Of a stretch of 22,900 nucleotides of DNA, positions 15,035 to 22,143 are shown in pieces. Origin of the DNA: a virus; IMG/VR virus record IMGVR_UViG_3300042516_002774, positions 1 through 22,900 of that record; one strand, written 5' to 3'. The translations under genes were made by a program, and so were the position numbers. The notes under the pieces were generated by a model. The model worked only from the letters and a program-made list of their open reading frames with translations. It was not told the DNA's origin and did no database searches. The first letter of the stretch is position 1; every line of letters begins with the position of its first letter.

Positions 15035-16588
15035 TTAGGCCCTCTTTTCAAGCTGGTTCATGAGTTTATAGAGCCGCTTGGCCCCCTGAATACGGCTACC
15101 ATCACCGGCTCCACGCACGGCTTTCGCAGTCAAAACAAATTCGCCATCGCTCAACATGGCCGGGACATCGTCGCTCGTGCCGGTTCCGGGGCCGTTAATG
15201 TGGCCACCGTCCTTGGCGTAGTAGCGAGGAAGCTGCCCGTAATATCCCGTCTGGAATGCGGGCGATGTTGTGGGAACAATAGCCGGAGCCGCGACAGGTT
15301 GGGCTTGGAAGTTGGCCACGTTAAACCCATAGGTTCCGGGTTGCTGCTGCAAAAGTTGCGTGCCGGTTGGACCACGGACCAAGGTTGGCTGAGCCTGTTG
15401 CTCCTCCTTAGCCGAGCTACCAAGCAGCAACCCTGCACCACCGAGCAAGGCCGCAGTCGGGAGCGGGTTCGCCTTGGCGTAATCAATGGCGCTGCCGAAC
15501 AGACCACCCAAGCCACCGGATACCGGGGCAGCGTTAGCGGCAGTCGTTGCAGCACTTACGGGAGCGCTTGCGCCACCGGAGAAAACGGCGGCACGAGAGA
15601 GGGGGGTTGGAATGTCGGGACGAATGGATCCGGCAGGAGCCCCTGTCGCGGTCCCAGAAACAACTTCCGGAACGCCTTCGAGGCCCGACCCCGGACCAAT
15701 GCCCGATGCTCCGGCCGCAGCTTGCGCAGCCTCTGCTCCTGTGCCGCCGCCACTGAGTAAACCAGACACCCCGCCGGGAAGAAGCTGCGATGCCGCAAAG
15801 CCCCCGAGACCACCAATAGCCGCGCTCATCAGGGCCTGTGCGGGCTTCTGGCCCGCGATTAACCCGCCAACACCAGCACCAACTGCACCGATGATTGTGC
15901 TTCCGGCAGTAGCCGCAGCCGCACCGGAAAGGCCGATTGCCCCGCCTATGGCTGGACCAATACCGGGGATAAAGCTTAGCGCGATAGGCAGGATGACCGG
16001 CGCGGCCTTCTTCAAGAAACTGCCAACCTTGGAGAAGAAACTCTTATACTCCGGCAGACCCGTCTTCGGGTTGATTGTGCCGGCGCCGCCCATTGCCTTC
16101 AAAGCCTGCGCTTCACGAGGCGTGATGTGCGCCAACAGGGTGTCGCCGTGCCGGCCCGCCTGTCGAACCTTCTCCGCCATCGAGACAAGACCGCCCTTTG
16201 CAAAACCTTCCGGCTGAGAGGACGACTCACGCAATGCGGTCTCAACCATGTTACGTAGGATGCTGAAGAAAGTTGGGACGTACTGAGCGGGAAGATCTCC
16301 CGGCTCGATAATGCCGCGTTGAATTAGGTTGCTGACGGCCTGCTTGTAGTTCCCCGCGTTCGACATGATGTAGTCGATGCCGCCGAGAAAGTCGCGAAGC
16401 TCAGGACCGGTGAACTCTTTCATGTCCTCAGAGAGCTCGCGAAGCTGGCTGATCTCGTCCTGCGAGACCTTGGTCAGAAGACGTCCGAGGGTTGCCGCTT
16501 CTTGTGCAGACAAAGATCCGATGGCCGGCTGCTCCTGTGGAGCGCCTTCCGGGGCCATACCAGTTGGAAGTGCTGCAATGCCCTGCAT
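15035..16588 (-). CDS. Phage structural protein with hydrophobic Gly-rich core and DGEFV tail motif
   Basis: 517 residues from the ATG at 16588, with GAGGAC upstream. Domains: a helical N-terminus (~25-120); GFAKGGLVSMAEKVRQAGRHGDTLLAHITPREA (128-160) followed by GTINPKTGLPEY, a block I recognise from many phage virion gene clusters; a long hydrophobic Ala/Gly/Ile segment (~193-256) that could form membrane helices; a Gly/Ala/Pro-rich low-complexity stretch; and a C-terminal block YAKDGGHINGPGTGTSDDVPAMLSDGEFV (~457-485), also common in phage structural proteins. The membrane-like core suggests a role in forming a channel during DNA entry. That is inference; a tail or scaffold role is possible. 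It begins the run of four ejection-like genes, after a hairpin at 16615-16642. Confidence 0.78.
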   Translation of the reverse strand: MQGIAALPTGMAPEGAPQEQPAIGSLSAQEAATLGRLLTKVSQDEISQLRELSEDMKEFTGPELRDFLGGIDYIMSNAGNYKQAVSNLIQRGIIEPGDLPAQYVPTFFSILRNMVETALRESSSQPEGFAKGGLVSMAEKVRQAGRHGDTLLAHITPREAQALKAMGGAGTINPKTGLPEYKSFFSKVGSFLKKAAPVILPIALSFIPGIGPAIGGAIGLSGAAAATAGSTIIGAVGAGVGGLIAGQKPAQALMSAAIGGLGGFAASQLLPGGVSGLLSGGGTGAEAAQAAAGASGIGPGSGLEGVPEVVSGTATGAPAGSIRPDIPTPLSRAAVFSGGASAPVSAATTAANAAPVSGGLGGLFGSAIDYAKANPLPTAALLGGAGLLLGSSAKEEQQAQPTLVRGPTGTQLLQQQPGTYGFNVANFQAQPVAAPAIVPTTSPAFQTGYYGQLPRYYAKDGGHINGPGTGTSDDVPAMLSDGEFVLTAKAVRGAGDGSRIQGAKRLYKLMNQLEKRA

Positions 16589-16614
16589 GCGTTTGTCCTC
16601 AATTAGGTTGAAGC

Positions 16615-16642
16615 AGGGGCCGTAGTCCTGTCAGCGGCCCCT
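16615..16642 (-). other. Stem-loop between tail and ejection gene groups
   Basis: Perfect 8-bp inverted repeat AGGGGCCG / CGGCCCCT with a 12-nt loop, in the 67-nt gap between the 97- and 517-residue genes. No T run follows on the minus strand, so it is not a classical terminator. It may be a Rho-related stop, an RNA processing site or an mRNA stabiliser. It marks the boundary between the tail genes and the ejection genes. Confidence 0.4.
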
Positions 16643-16655
16643 AAACCTACCTTTT

Positions 16656-16949
16656 TCACACCGTCACGGCAACCGTTCCGACAGAAGCGGTCGCAGAATT
16701 ACCTGCTAGATATACTGTATCGAGAACGGAAACGACGAGGTTCCCGTTCACTTGAAAGATCGTCCCGGCCTCCAGCCCTTGGTCATTGGACTGAAGGTTG
16801 GTCAGCACGATAGTTGTTTGGCGCCCTTCGCCTGGAGCGCGGACAGCGACAACCAAGCGATTCAAGGCGTTGATCAAGTCCGCCATGTAGCGCTGGCTGT
16901 ACTCCGGGCCGGGGAGAGGAAAGGTGGGAAACTGGACCCGTTGATCCAT
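16656..16949 (-). CDS. Small phage structural protein of unknown function
   Basis: 97 residues. Its ATG overlaps the stop of the 709-residue gene as TAATG, with GGGAGA upstream. The N-terminal half (FPLPGPEYSQRYMADLINALNRLVVAVR) is an amphipathic helix. The second half is a small beta domain rich in Val, Thr and Gly (FQVNGNLVVSVLDTVYLAG) ending in a hydrophobic strand, VGTVAVTV. The helix-plus-beta form and place behind a tail-type gene suggest a small virion or fibre-attachment protein. No catalytic residues or signal peptide. I do not recognise the family with certainty. Confidence 0.8.
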   Translation of the reverse strand: MDQRVQFPTFPLPGPEYSQRYMADLINALNRLVVAVRAPGEGRQTTIVLTNLQSNDQGLEAGTIFQVNGNLVVSVLDTVYLAGNSATASVGTVAVTV

Positions 16950-19078
16950 TAGCGTCTCCCATCCGGACGGAGGTCCAGACGCGGGCTACCAAGACGCCAA
17001 CCCATATCCGTCTCGTTGCTCTCAACGCGGAGAACAACAGACCGGCCGCGGAGGCGGACGAAGGCTTGGTCGGTGTACTGACCAATCGGAGTGCTGGCGA
17101 CCTTCACAATCGGAGAGGTGTCGGACTGTGAGTAGTTCTGACCGGGGTAGTTCTGCATCTTCAGAACCATGTCCACGGTCTTGCCCGTGCCCTGCGATCC
17201 CGGCGTCCGGATGCTGAGGTCCGGGATGATGCGGCTGACGAACATGAACTGATCGCCTTCGCTGATATCGACGGGCGAGCTTTCGACATAAGCGTTGAGA
17301 GGCGCGTTCGGAACGACACTGCCGTCGTTCTGGCCATACTCATGGTAGTAGAGCTTGTTGTCGGTCGGGCTTGCCGCCGTCGGGTACTGCCGCAGCGTGC
17401 GGTCGATCCAAGCCGTGCGAGCCAACGAGCCGTAGGTCCAGACGTTTTCGACGTAATTGAGCGTCACATACGAATCGCAGTCCGTCCCGTCCGTGCTCTG
17501 ATAGAACCAAGTCACCTCGTTGAACGAGACGTTCACCGCGGCGTTGACCTTATCGCCTTGGTCCGCGTCGATGCGCTCAAAGATGTATTCTTGAATCGGG
17601 CATTGCAGCTTCTGCACCTGACCAGTGAAGACATAGAAGCCGTCCTTGGCCATCCAGAACACGGCATCATCCACGGCAATCGCCGAGTTGAACCCCATGA
17701 TCGAGATGTTGTTCGCCATCGCATCGATGCCGAACGTGTAGGGCGGACCAATGAACTGCATCGAGTAGAGAGACGTGTTGGTGAAGACCGCAATCGCCCG
17801 CTTCGTTTCAGCAGCACAGATGATCGCGCTGCCATTGCCGAGGCGCAGATCGCCGGCAGTGTTGTCCGGTGTCGCAGACCAAGTGGAGTAATCTTCTTGG
17901 TTGCTCCAGCGGATGAGCATGGGGTCTTGGATGCCGTCGCCGAAGTCCGCGCCGAAAGCGATGACATGACGGTCGCGATCCGACACAAGAATCTGTGTAG
18001 CCTTCGTGGGGCAGGTGGGATCAGAGGACAATGAATCGAGAGTGACGGCCCGCGTTCCGAAGCCCGTGCTGTAGTCCCAGTAGTAGATGCCGTTGTCGCG
18101 GGCGTTGAAGATCAGGTCTTCGCCATAATTGTCCATGGACCATAGACGAAGAACGGATGCCGCTGTGACGTCAGCCGCTGTCCCCCAACCACGGTCACCG
18201 GCTTCAGCGTACGCGGTCACCGTTCCACCGCCAGAGGTGGTCGATGTCGCCGTTGTGCTGACGGTAATCGTGTAGCTATTGGCATCGATGCGCGTAATCT
18301 GGAATGTCGCAGCAAAATATCCGGCCGAGATTCCACCGACAGCGGAAGCCCCCGAGAACGCAACATACTGACCCGTCGTCAGGCCGTGTGAGTTGTGCGT
18401 GACGGTGACGACCGCAGAACCCGATGTCGTGGCAAACGGGTTTGTCAAAGTGCTGACCGTCGGAATCGGCCAAGTGCCGGCACTCCAACCTGCACCGCCG
18501 AGGCTGCTGTCGGTGCCGACGTTGATTTGATACGAGGCTTGCACGGACGTGCCGCCATTGCCCGTGTCGGAAGCGTTGGCAACGGCGCCGACGGTGATCT
18601 CATACTGGTTGGCGCTGAGACGGGTTACGACCTGAAACTCTTGGTTGAGAACGGTCGCAGTAATATTGCCGCCCAAGGAGACGGCGTTGGTGAAGGTGAC
18701 GAAGTCCCCCTCGTACGCGCCATGTCCGGCGTCGGTCACGATGATTGTCGAAGAGCCGTTGGTGGCGGTGAACGGATTGCTCAGCGTGACAACGCGACGA
18801 ATCGGCGTGATGTCGTTGTAGAACTCGCCTTCCTCAACGTAGAATTTGAGGTTCGTACCAACAGCCATGAGGTTGGACGAGTCGAGCGCAGACCAGTTGT
18901 GGAGTGCGCGGCAAGTGCCGAGGAAAGTCTGATTGCTGTACGGTTGCCAACCGCCAATGGATTCGGGAAACCCAAGCCGGAATCGGATTAGGTTGCCGTC
19001 ACGCCATCCGCCTTCGTTGGTGTATGCCGTCTGATCACGGACAACCCCAGGGCGAAACTGAAGCTTGGTCAGCGGCAT
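16949..19078 (-). CDS. P22 gp10-like tail / packaged-DNA stabilisation protein (tentative)
   Basis: 709 residues from the ATG at 19078. The N-terminus (LTKLQFRPGVVRDQTAYTNEGGW followed by RFRLGFPESIGGW) is typical of a family of podovirus tail proteins, to which the packaged-DNA stabilisation protein gp10 of P22 is often compared. The core has aromatic-rich blade-like repeats (LWSMDNYGEDLIFNARDNGIYYWD, then VFTNTSLYSMQFIG, then VFWMAKDGFYVFTG), consistent with a beta-propeller tail hub. Two similar beta inserts lie at ~101-170 (NPFTATNGSSTIIVTDAGHG...) and ~213-281 (NPFATTSGSAVVTVTHNSHG...), a clear internal duplication. It is followed by a TAATG-coupled small gene and preceded by fibre genes. 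The family placement comes from memory; a general tail hub is the safer reading. Confidence 0.7.
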   Translation of the reverse strand: MPLTKLQFRPGVVRDQTAYTNEGGWRDGNLIRFRLGFPESIGGWQPYSNQTFLGTCRALHNWSALDSSNLMAVGTNLKFYVEEGEFYNDITPIRRVVTLSNPFTATNGSSTIIVTDAGHGAYEGDFVTFTNAVSLGGNITATVLNQEFQVVTRLSANQYEITVGAVANASDTGNGGTSVQASYQINVGTDSSLGGAGWSAGTWPIPTVSTLTNPFATTSGSAVVTVTHNSHGLTTGQYVAFSGASAVGGISAGYFAATFQITRIDANSYTITVSTTATSTTSGGGTVTAYAEAGDRGWGTAADVTAASVLRLWSMDNYGEDLIFNARDNGIYYWDYSTGFGTRAVTLDSLSSDPTCPTKATQILVSDRDRHVIAFGADFGDGIQDPMLIRWSNQEDYSTWSATPDNTAGDLRLGNGSAIICAAETKRAIAVFTNTSLYSMQFIGPPYTFGIDAMANNISIMGFNSAIAVDDAVFWMAKDGFYVFTGQVQKLQCPIQEYIFERIDADQGDKVNAAVNVSFNEVTWFYQSTDGTDCDSYVTLNYVENVWTYGSLARTAWIDRTLRQYPTAASPTDNKLYYHEYGQNDGSVVPNAPLNAYVESSPVDISEGDQFMFVSRIIPDLSIRTPGSQGTGKTVDMVLKMQNYPGQNYSQSDTSPIVKVASTPIGQYTDQAFVRLRGRSVVLRVESNETDMGWRLGSPRLDLRPDGRR

Positions 19079-19088
19079 TCAAATGTCC

Positions 19089-19262
19089 TCAGTCAGCCGG
19101 GGCGATAACCAGTTTGCCCTCGGCCACAAGCTGCATCATGTTCGCGTAGTCCGTGTTCGCGGGGTCGAGCGGGACAAAAGATGTCTCTCCGTTAATATCG
19201 ACACGGATGTTTGTGACCTCGCCAGAGAACGGGTCTTTCATATATTGCGCGTTTTCGTACAT
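19089..19262 (-). CDS. Small 57-residue phage protein
   Basis: Too short for routine ORF calling, but it fills the 187-nt gap between two real genes exactly. It has ATG at 19262, TGA at 19089-19091, 3 nt after the stop of the fibre gene and 10 nt before the next start. The protein begins MYENAQYMKDPFSGEVTNIR and continues with LDPANTDYANMMQLVAEGK, ending IAPAD. The phrase 'DPANTDYxxxMxLVAEGKLxI' is familiar from small uncharacterised phage proteins placed beside tail genes. It is probably a one-domain alpha/beta fold with no membrane segment. Function unknown; an assembly or tail-attachment role is inferred from position. Confidence 0.8.
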   Translation of the reverse strand: MYENAQYMKDPFSGEVTNIRVDINGETSFVPLDPANTDYANMMQLVAEGKLVIAPAD

Positions 19263-19265
19263 GGC

Positions 19266-20408
19266 TTACAACTCGATTGCCGCAACTGCCTGCCCTGAAA
19301 TTGTAGAGCTTGCTGCTGCTGTGGTTGTGTAAATATACGCCTGCCTTGTTCCTTCACCAGCAACAAGAACTGTCCTGTCCGTACCGCCACCATCGCGCCA
19401 AGAACTTGCTGCACCTGTCGCTGAATTGTAAGGCGTAACAGTCGGAGCAGCTCGCATTTCTACTGGGAAAACCCAGTTTATAAAACCTGAACCACCATTA
19501 TTGCACACGGTTATGAGAGCGCCATTAGCACTAGCATTAGCAGGCGGCTGCGTCGTGTTATATGTCTTCGCATAATACCGCTGGCACAAAGCCAGTTCTT
19601 GACCATAAAGTCGGCGCTCAAATGGGGTAGCCGTTGTGCCTATCTCAAGCTGCACTCCAGTGATGTAGAAAGTTGCGCCGTTGGTGCCAATGACGTTTGT
19701 TCCGCCGGTTGGACCATAGTAAATGGTCGTTCCCCAAGAACCAGCGGTGCTTTTTTGCGAAGTTCCGCTACCCAAATCCCAATAGATTTGGATTCCGACC
19801 CCATTATCTGTTAGCCACGTTCCGGTCGTGTCGCCCGCGATGGTGATTGTTTTATATTCCCATGTATTAGCAGCACTAATTGAATAGCTGAATACATATA
19901 CACGGTTCGCGGCGCTATTTAAAAAAGAGCCGCCGAATGTACCAGTTAGAGAAGACCTTACCCAGAAAGACAAGGTAATAGACTTAGCCGATGCCGTCCC
20001 GAACGCTGCATCCGCAAAATTATGCCCCTCTATTTTTTGAGAGAAAGCATAAATGTCTGTTGCCGCAGGAGTTGTTGCGGCTGAAGACGTAATCCCCATG
20101 TAGTAGGCAAAGCCTGCCGGGGGCGTTACCGACCCAGCGTTTCTCTGCACAGAAAACTTAGTTGCCGCAGTCCCATAAACCCACCAGCGGTCGAGTGTGT
20201 AAAGAGCCGCCGCCGCGGTATTGTTGACGCTTGTGCCCTCGTTGCGCTGGTTGATCTGCATCGCGCCATTGATGATCTTGTTCCGCATGGCGAACGGTGT
20301 TGCCATCGCCATAGAGCCAGCCATCGTCGCATTGCCGGAGCTATCGAGGACGATGTTCGGAGATGCAGCCGAACCGTGTTGGAGGTTAGTCGCTTTCAAC
20401 GTGGACAT
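19266..20408 (-). CDS. Tail fibre / receptor-binding protein with jelly-roll (CBM-like) domain
   Basis: 380 residues. The ATG overlaps the preceding stop as TAATG. An N-terminal adaptor (LQHGSAASPNIVLDSSGNATMAG) leads into a domain common in phage fibres: RNKIINGAMQINQRN, then LDRWWVYG, then FSVQRNAG, then SITLSFWVRSSL, then FYITGVQLEIGTTATPFERRLYGQELALCQRYYAKT. This ~220-residue beta-sandwich probably binds host surface sugars. The C-terminal ~90 residues form a separate beta-rich domain and may set host specificity. The coding DNA is visibly more AT-rich than the tail hub and ejection genes, as is the C1q-like gene upstream, which suggests module exchange. Role is well supported; the receptor is unknown. 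Confidence 0.88.
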   Translation of the reverse strand: MSTLKATNLQHGSAASPNIVLDSSGNATMAGSMAMATPFAMRNKIINGAMQINQRNEGTSVNNTAAAALYTLDRWWVYGTAATKFSVQRNAGSVTPPAGFAYYMGITSSAATTPAATDIYAFSQKIEGHNFADAAFGTASAKSITLSFWVRSSLTGTFGGSFLNSAANRVYVFSYSISAANTWEYKTITIAGDTTGTWLTDNGVGIQIYWDLGSGTSQKSTAGSWGTTIYYGPTGGTNVIGTNGATFYITGVQLEIGTTATPFERRLYGQELALCQRYYAKTYNTTQPPANASANGALITVCNNGGSGFINWVFPVEMRAAPTVTPYNSATGAASSWRDGGGTDRTVLVAGEGTRQAYIYTTTAAASSTISGQAVAAIEL

Positions 20409-20599
20409 TATTCATTCCCTTCTTGGGGAACATGGGGATCGTAGCCAAAGGGCGGGTGCGGCAGCGGATTGTTCCAGACCTTGATGTAGTCACCAAGGCC
20501 GTCGCTGTCGTTTTGAAGCTCAATCGTGCCGGTGCCGGGAGCGAAGTCAGCCGCCGTCAGTTGCGGATAGTAGGCGATGATCTGATCGTAGAGCGACAT
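20408..20599 (-). CDS. Small XkdW-like phage tail-region protein
   Basis: 63 residues, coupled at both ends by TAATG overlaps. The sequence LYDQIIAYYPQLTAADF, then GTIELQNDSDGLGDYIKVWNNPLPHP, has the form of XkdW-like proteins of PBSX-type and other phages. These are short proteins encoded between tail-fibre genes, with the pattern 'I..YP.L...DF', then 'LQND.DG.GDYI..W', then a Pro-rich end. Their function is not known to me; a fibre assembly or attachment helper is plausible from location. The lack of a signal peptide or membrane segment fits a cytoplasmic or virion role. Confidence 0.8.
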   Translation of the reverse strand: MSLYDQIIAYYPQLTAADFAPGTGTIELQNDSDGLGDYIKVWNNPLPHPPFGYDPHVPQEGNE

Positions 20600-21186
20600 T
20601 ATGCAGCCCTTGCAAGGAATGCGGTGAAGAGGTTGTTCGTTGCGGCATAGTTTACGGACACGCCGGAACTTCCGGAAGCTACATATACTTCAAGATAGTC
20701 CGTCGAACCGTTACAATAGATTAGTGCCGACCCCATGAGGATGGGGTTTGCATACGTCCCTGTAAGATACAGAGCAGATGTATCTCGTGAGCCGTTTTTA
20801 TAAAACGAAGCTTCCATGCCAGCCCCAGAAATGGTCCCAAGAAGCTGTATTGTAGTGTTGAGTTGATAATATCCCGCCACAGTTGGGGTAAACCGCGAAT
20901 TTGCAATGCTAAAATTTGAGTTTGTGTCGAACAGTGTTGTGTCAAACAGCACCTTTGTTTGCACATTTATTGTGAGTGCTTGAGCCGAGCCAGTTCTAGC
21001 AACGCGAATAGCCGGACCATTGCCCGCCACATTAGCCGCCAACATCGCTTGCGACACGGTAGCAGAGCTACCCGTCACAACCGCAGTGCCGGTGATCGCT
21101 GGGACAGTCAGCGTGAATGTCGATGCCGTGCTGGGCGTGTCGAGTGTGACAGAACCGCCGCCGGATGAGTTTAAGCGTAAGGGCAT
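20599..21186 (-). CDS. Tail fibre module with C1q/TNF-like beta-sandwich
   Basis: 195 residues, TAATG-coupled at both ends. A short repetitive N-terminus (LRLNSSGGGSVTLDTPSTASTFTLTVPA), typical of phage fibre shafts, is followed by a trimer-type C1q-like domain (~75-195). Its marks are KVLFDTTLFDTNSNF, then FTPTVAGYYQLNTTIQL, then MEASFYKNGS, then ALIYCNGSTDYLEVYV, then FTAFLARAA. In phages this fold forms trimers at fibre tips and binds receptors. Much of the DNA (about 20640-21000) is AT-richer than flanking genes, a sign of recent module exchange. The separate gene with its own start means it is either an independent trimer or joins the neighbouring fibres through its N-terminus. Confidence 0.82.
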   Translation of the reverse strand: MPLRLNSSGGGSVTLDTPSTASTFTLTVPAITGTAVVTGSSATVSQAMLAANVAGNGPAIRVARTGSAQALTINVQTKVLFDTTLFDTNSNFSIANSRFTPTVAGYYQLNTTIQLLGTISGAGMEASFYKNGSRDTSALYLTGTYANPILMGSALIYCNGSTDYLEVYVASGSSGVSVNYAATNNLFTAFLARAA

Positions 21187-22142
21187 TATTTAGCCTCCAG
21201 CGCAGTGACGCGGGCTTTGAGGTCTGAGATTTGTGCAAGCGCATCTTGGAGCGCCGCCGTCAGGAGAGGAACGAGCTTCGCTTGGTCGAGACTCTGATAA
21301 AGAGGTGTGCCATCTTCTTTCAGAGCGTCTTTTAATCCGGTTACCGCCTCTGGAACAACCTCCGCGACCTCATGCGCGAGAAAGCCGTCAACCATACGGC
21401 CTTCATTCCAAGACATTGATCCTTCGGTAAAACTAAACCGCGTAGGTTTAAGTTGCTTAACGCGCTCAGTTGAGTTGCTAAGCGGAGATAGGTTTTCTTT
21501 TATTCTGTAATCCGAAACCACAGAAAACGCAGCGGCTCGGAAATTTCCAAACGATGTTTGTGTCGAGTTGACGCAATCAATCTGTTCGCCTAGCCCACGC
21601 TCGTTGCGTAGCATTGGCGCAGCTGAACCAGCGGTATGCAGTGCGATCAAAGCATTGCCTGTCCCTGCGGTTGCGATGATGTTTGCAGTACCAAATCCGC
21701 CAGCGGGTGAAGCGACAAACTGCCCCTGACCTTGCACATCGAAAGCATAGCCGGGGCTTGCAGTACCAATCCCAACTAAACCAGCAGCAGTCACTCGGAC
21801 GCGCTCTGCATTGTTCGATTGGATGATAAACGGGTGATTAGTTGAAGTGCCGGTAATACCAACACCGCCCGAATTTAGAAGGCGAGCAGTTGACGTTCCA
21901 TCGGTTGTGGTAATCCCGGTAGCCCCCACGACTTGCAAAGTGGAGGTCGGGGAACTTGTCCCAATCCCCACATTGCCGGAGCTATTAATCCGCATTACTT
22001 CCGCGCCGCCCTCATTGAAGGCAATCGTGTCAGCCGCAGGGAAGCTGATGCCCGTGTTCGTGTCCGTGCCTTGAATGGCGGGAGTGCCAGCCGAGCCATC
22101 GACGCCAGCAATCCCGGTTGAGCCACTAATCGTGATTGGCAT
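21186..22142 (-). CDS. Tail fibre with C-terminal peptidase S74 intramolecular chaperone
   Basis: 318 residues. The N-terminal two thirds have 'SSGNVGIGTSSPTSTLQV' and 'AAGLVGIGTASPGYAFDV', a duplicated beta motif common to trimeric phage fibres. The C-terminus is a peptidase S74 chaperone with the catalytic dyad signature SDYRIKENLS (S210, D211, K215), then GFLAHEVAEVVPEAV and a terminal coiled coil (ALAQISDLKARVTALEAK). In this family the chaperone folds the trimer and then cuts itself off at the Ser, leaving the shaft. Here that would leave only about 209 residues in the mature fibre. The gene lies 1 nt after the upstream fibre gene and overlaps the next as TAATG. Confidence 0.9.
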   Translation of the reverse strand: MPITISGSTGIAGVDGSAGTPAIQGTDTNTGISFPAADTIAFNEGGAEVMRINSSGNVGIGTSSPTSTLQVVGATGITTTDGTSTARLLNSGGVGITGTSTNHPFIIQSNNAERVRVTAAGLVGIGTASPGYAFDVQGQGQFVASPAGGFGTANIIATAGTGNALIALHTAGSAAPMLRNERGLGEQIDCVNSTQTSFGNFRAAAFSVVSDYRIKENLSPLSNSTERVKQLKPTRFSFTEGSMSWNEGRMVDGFLAHEVAEVVPEAVTGLKDALKEDGTPLYQSLDQAKLVPLLTAALQDALAQISDLKARVTALEAK

Positions 22143-22143
22143 G

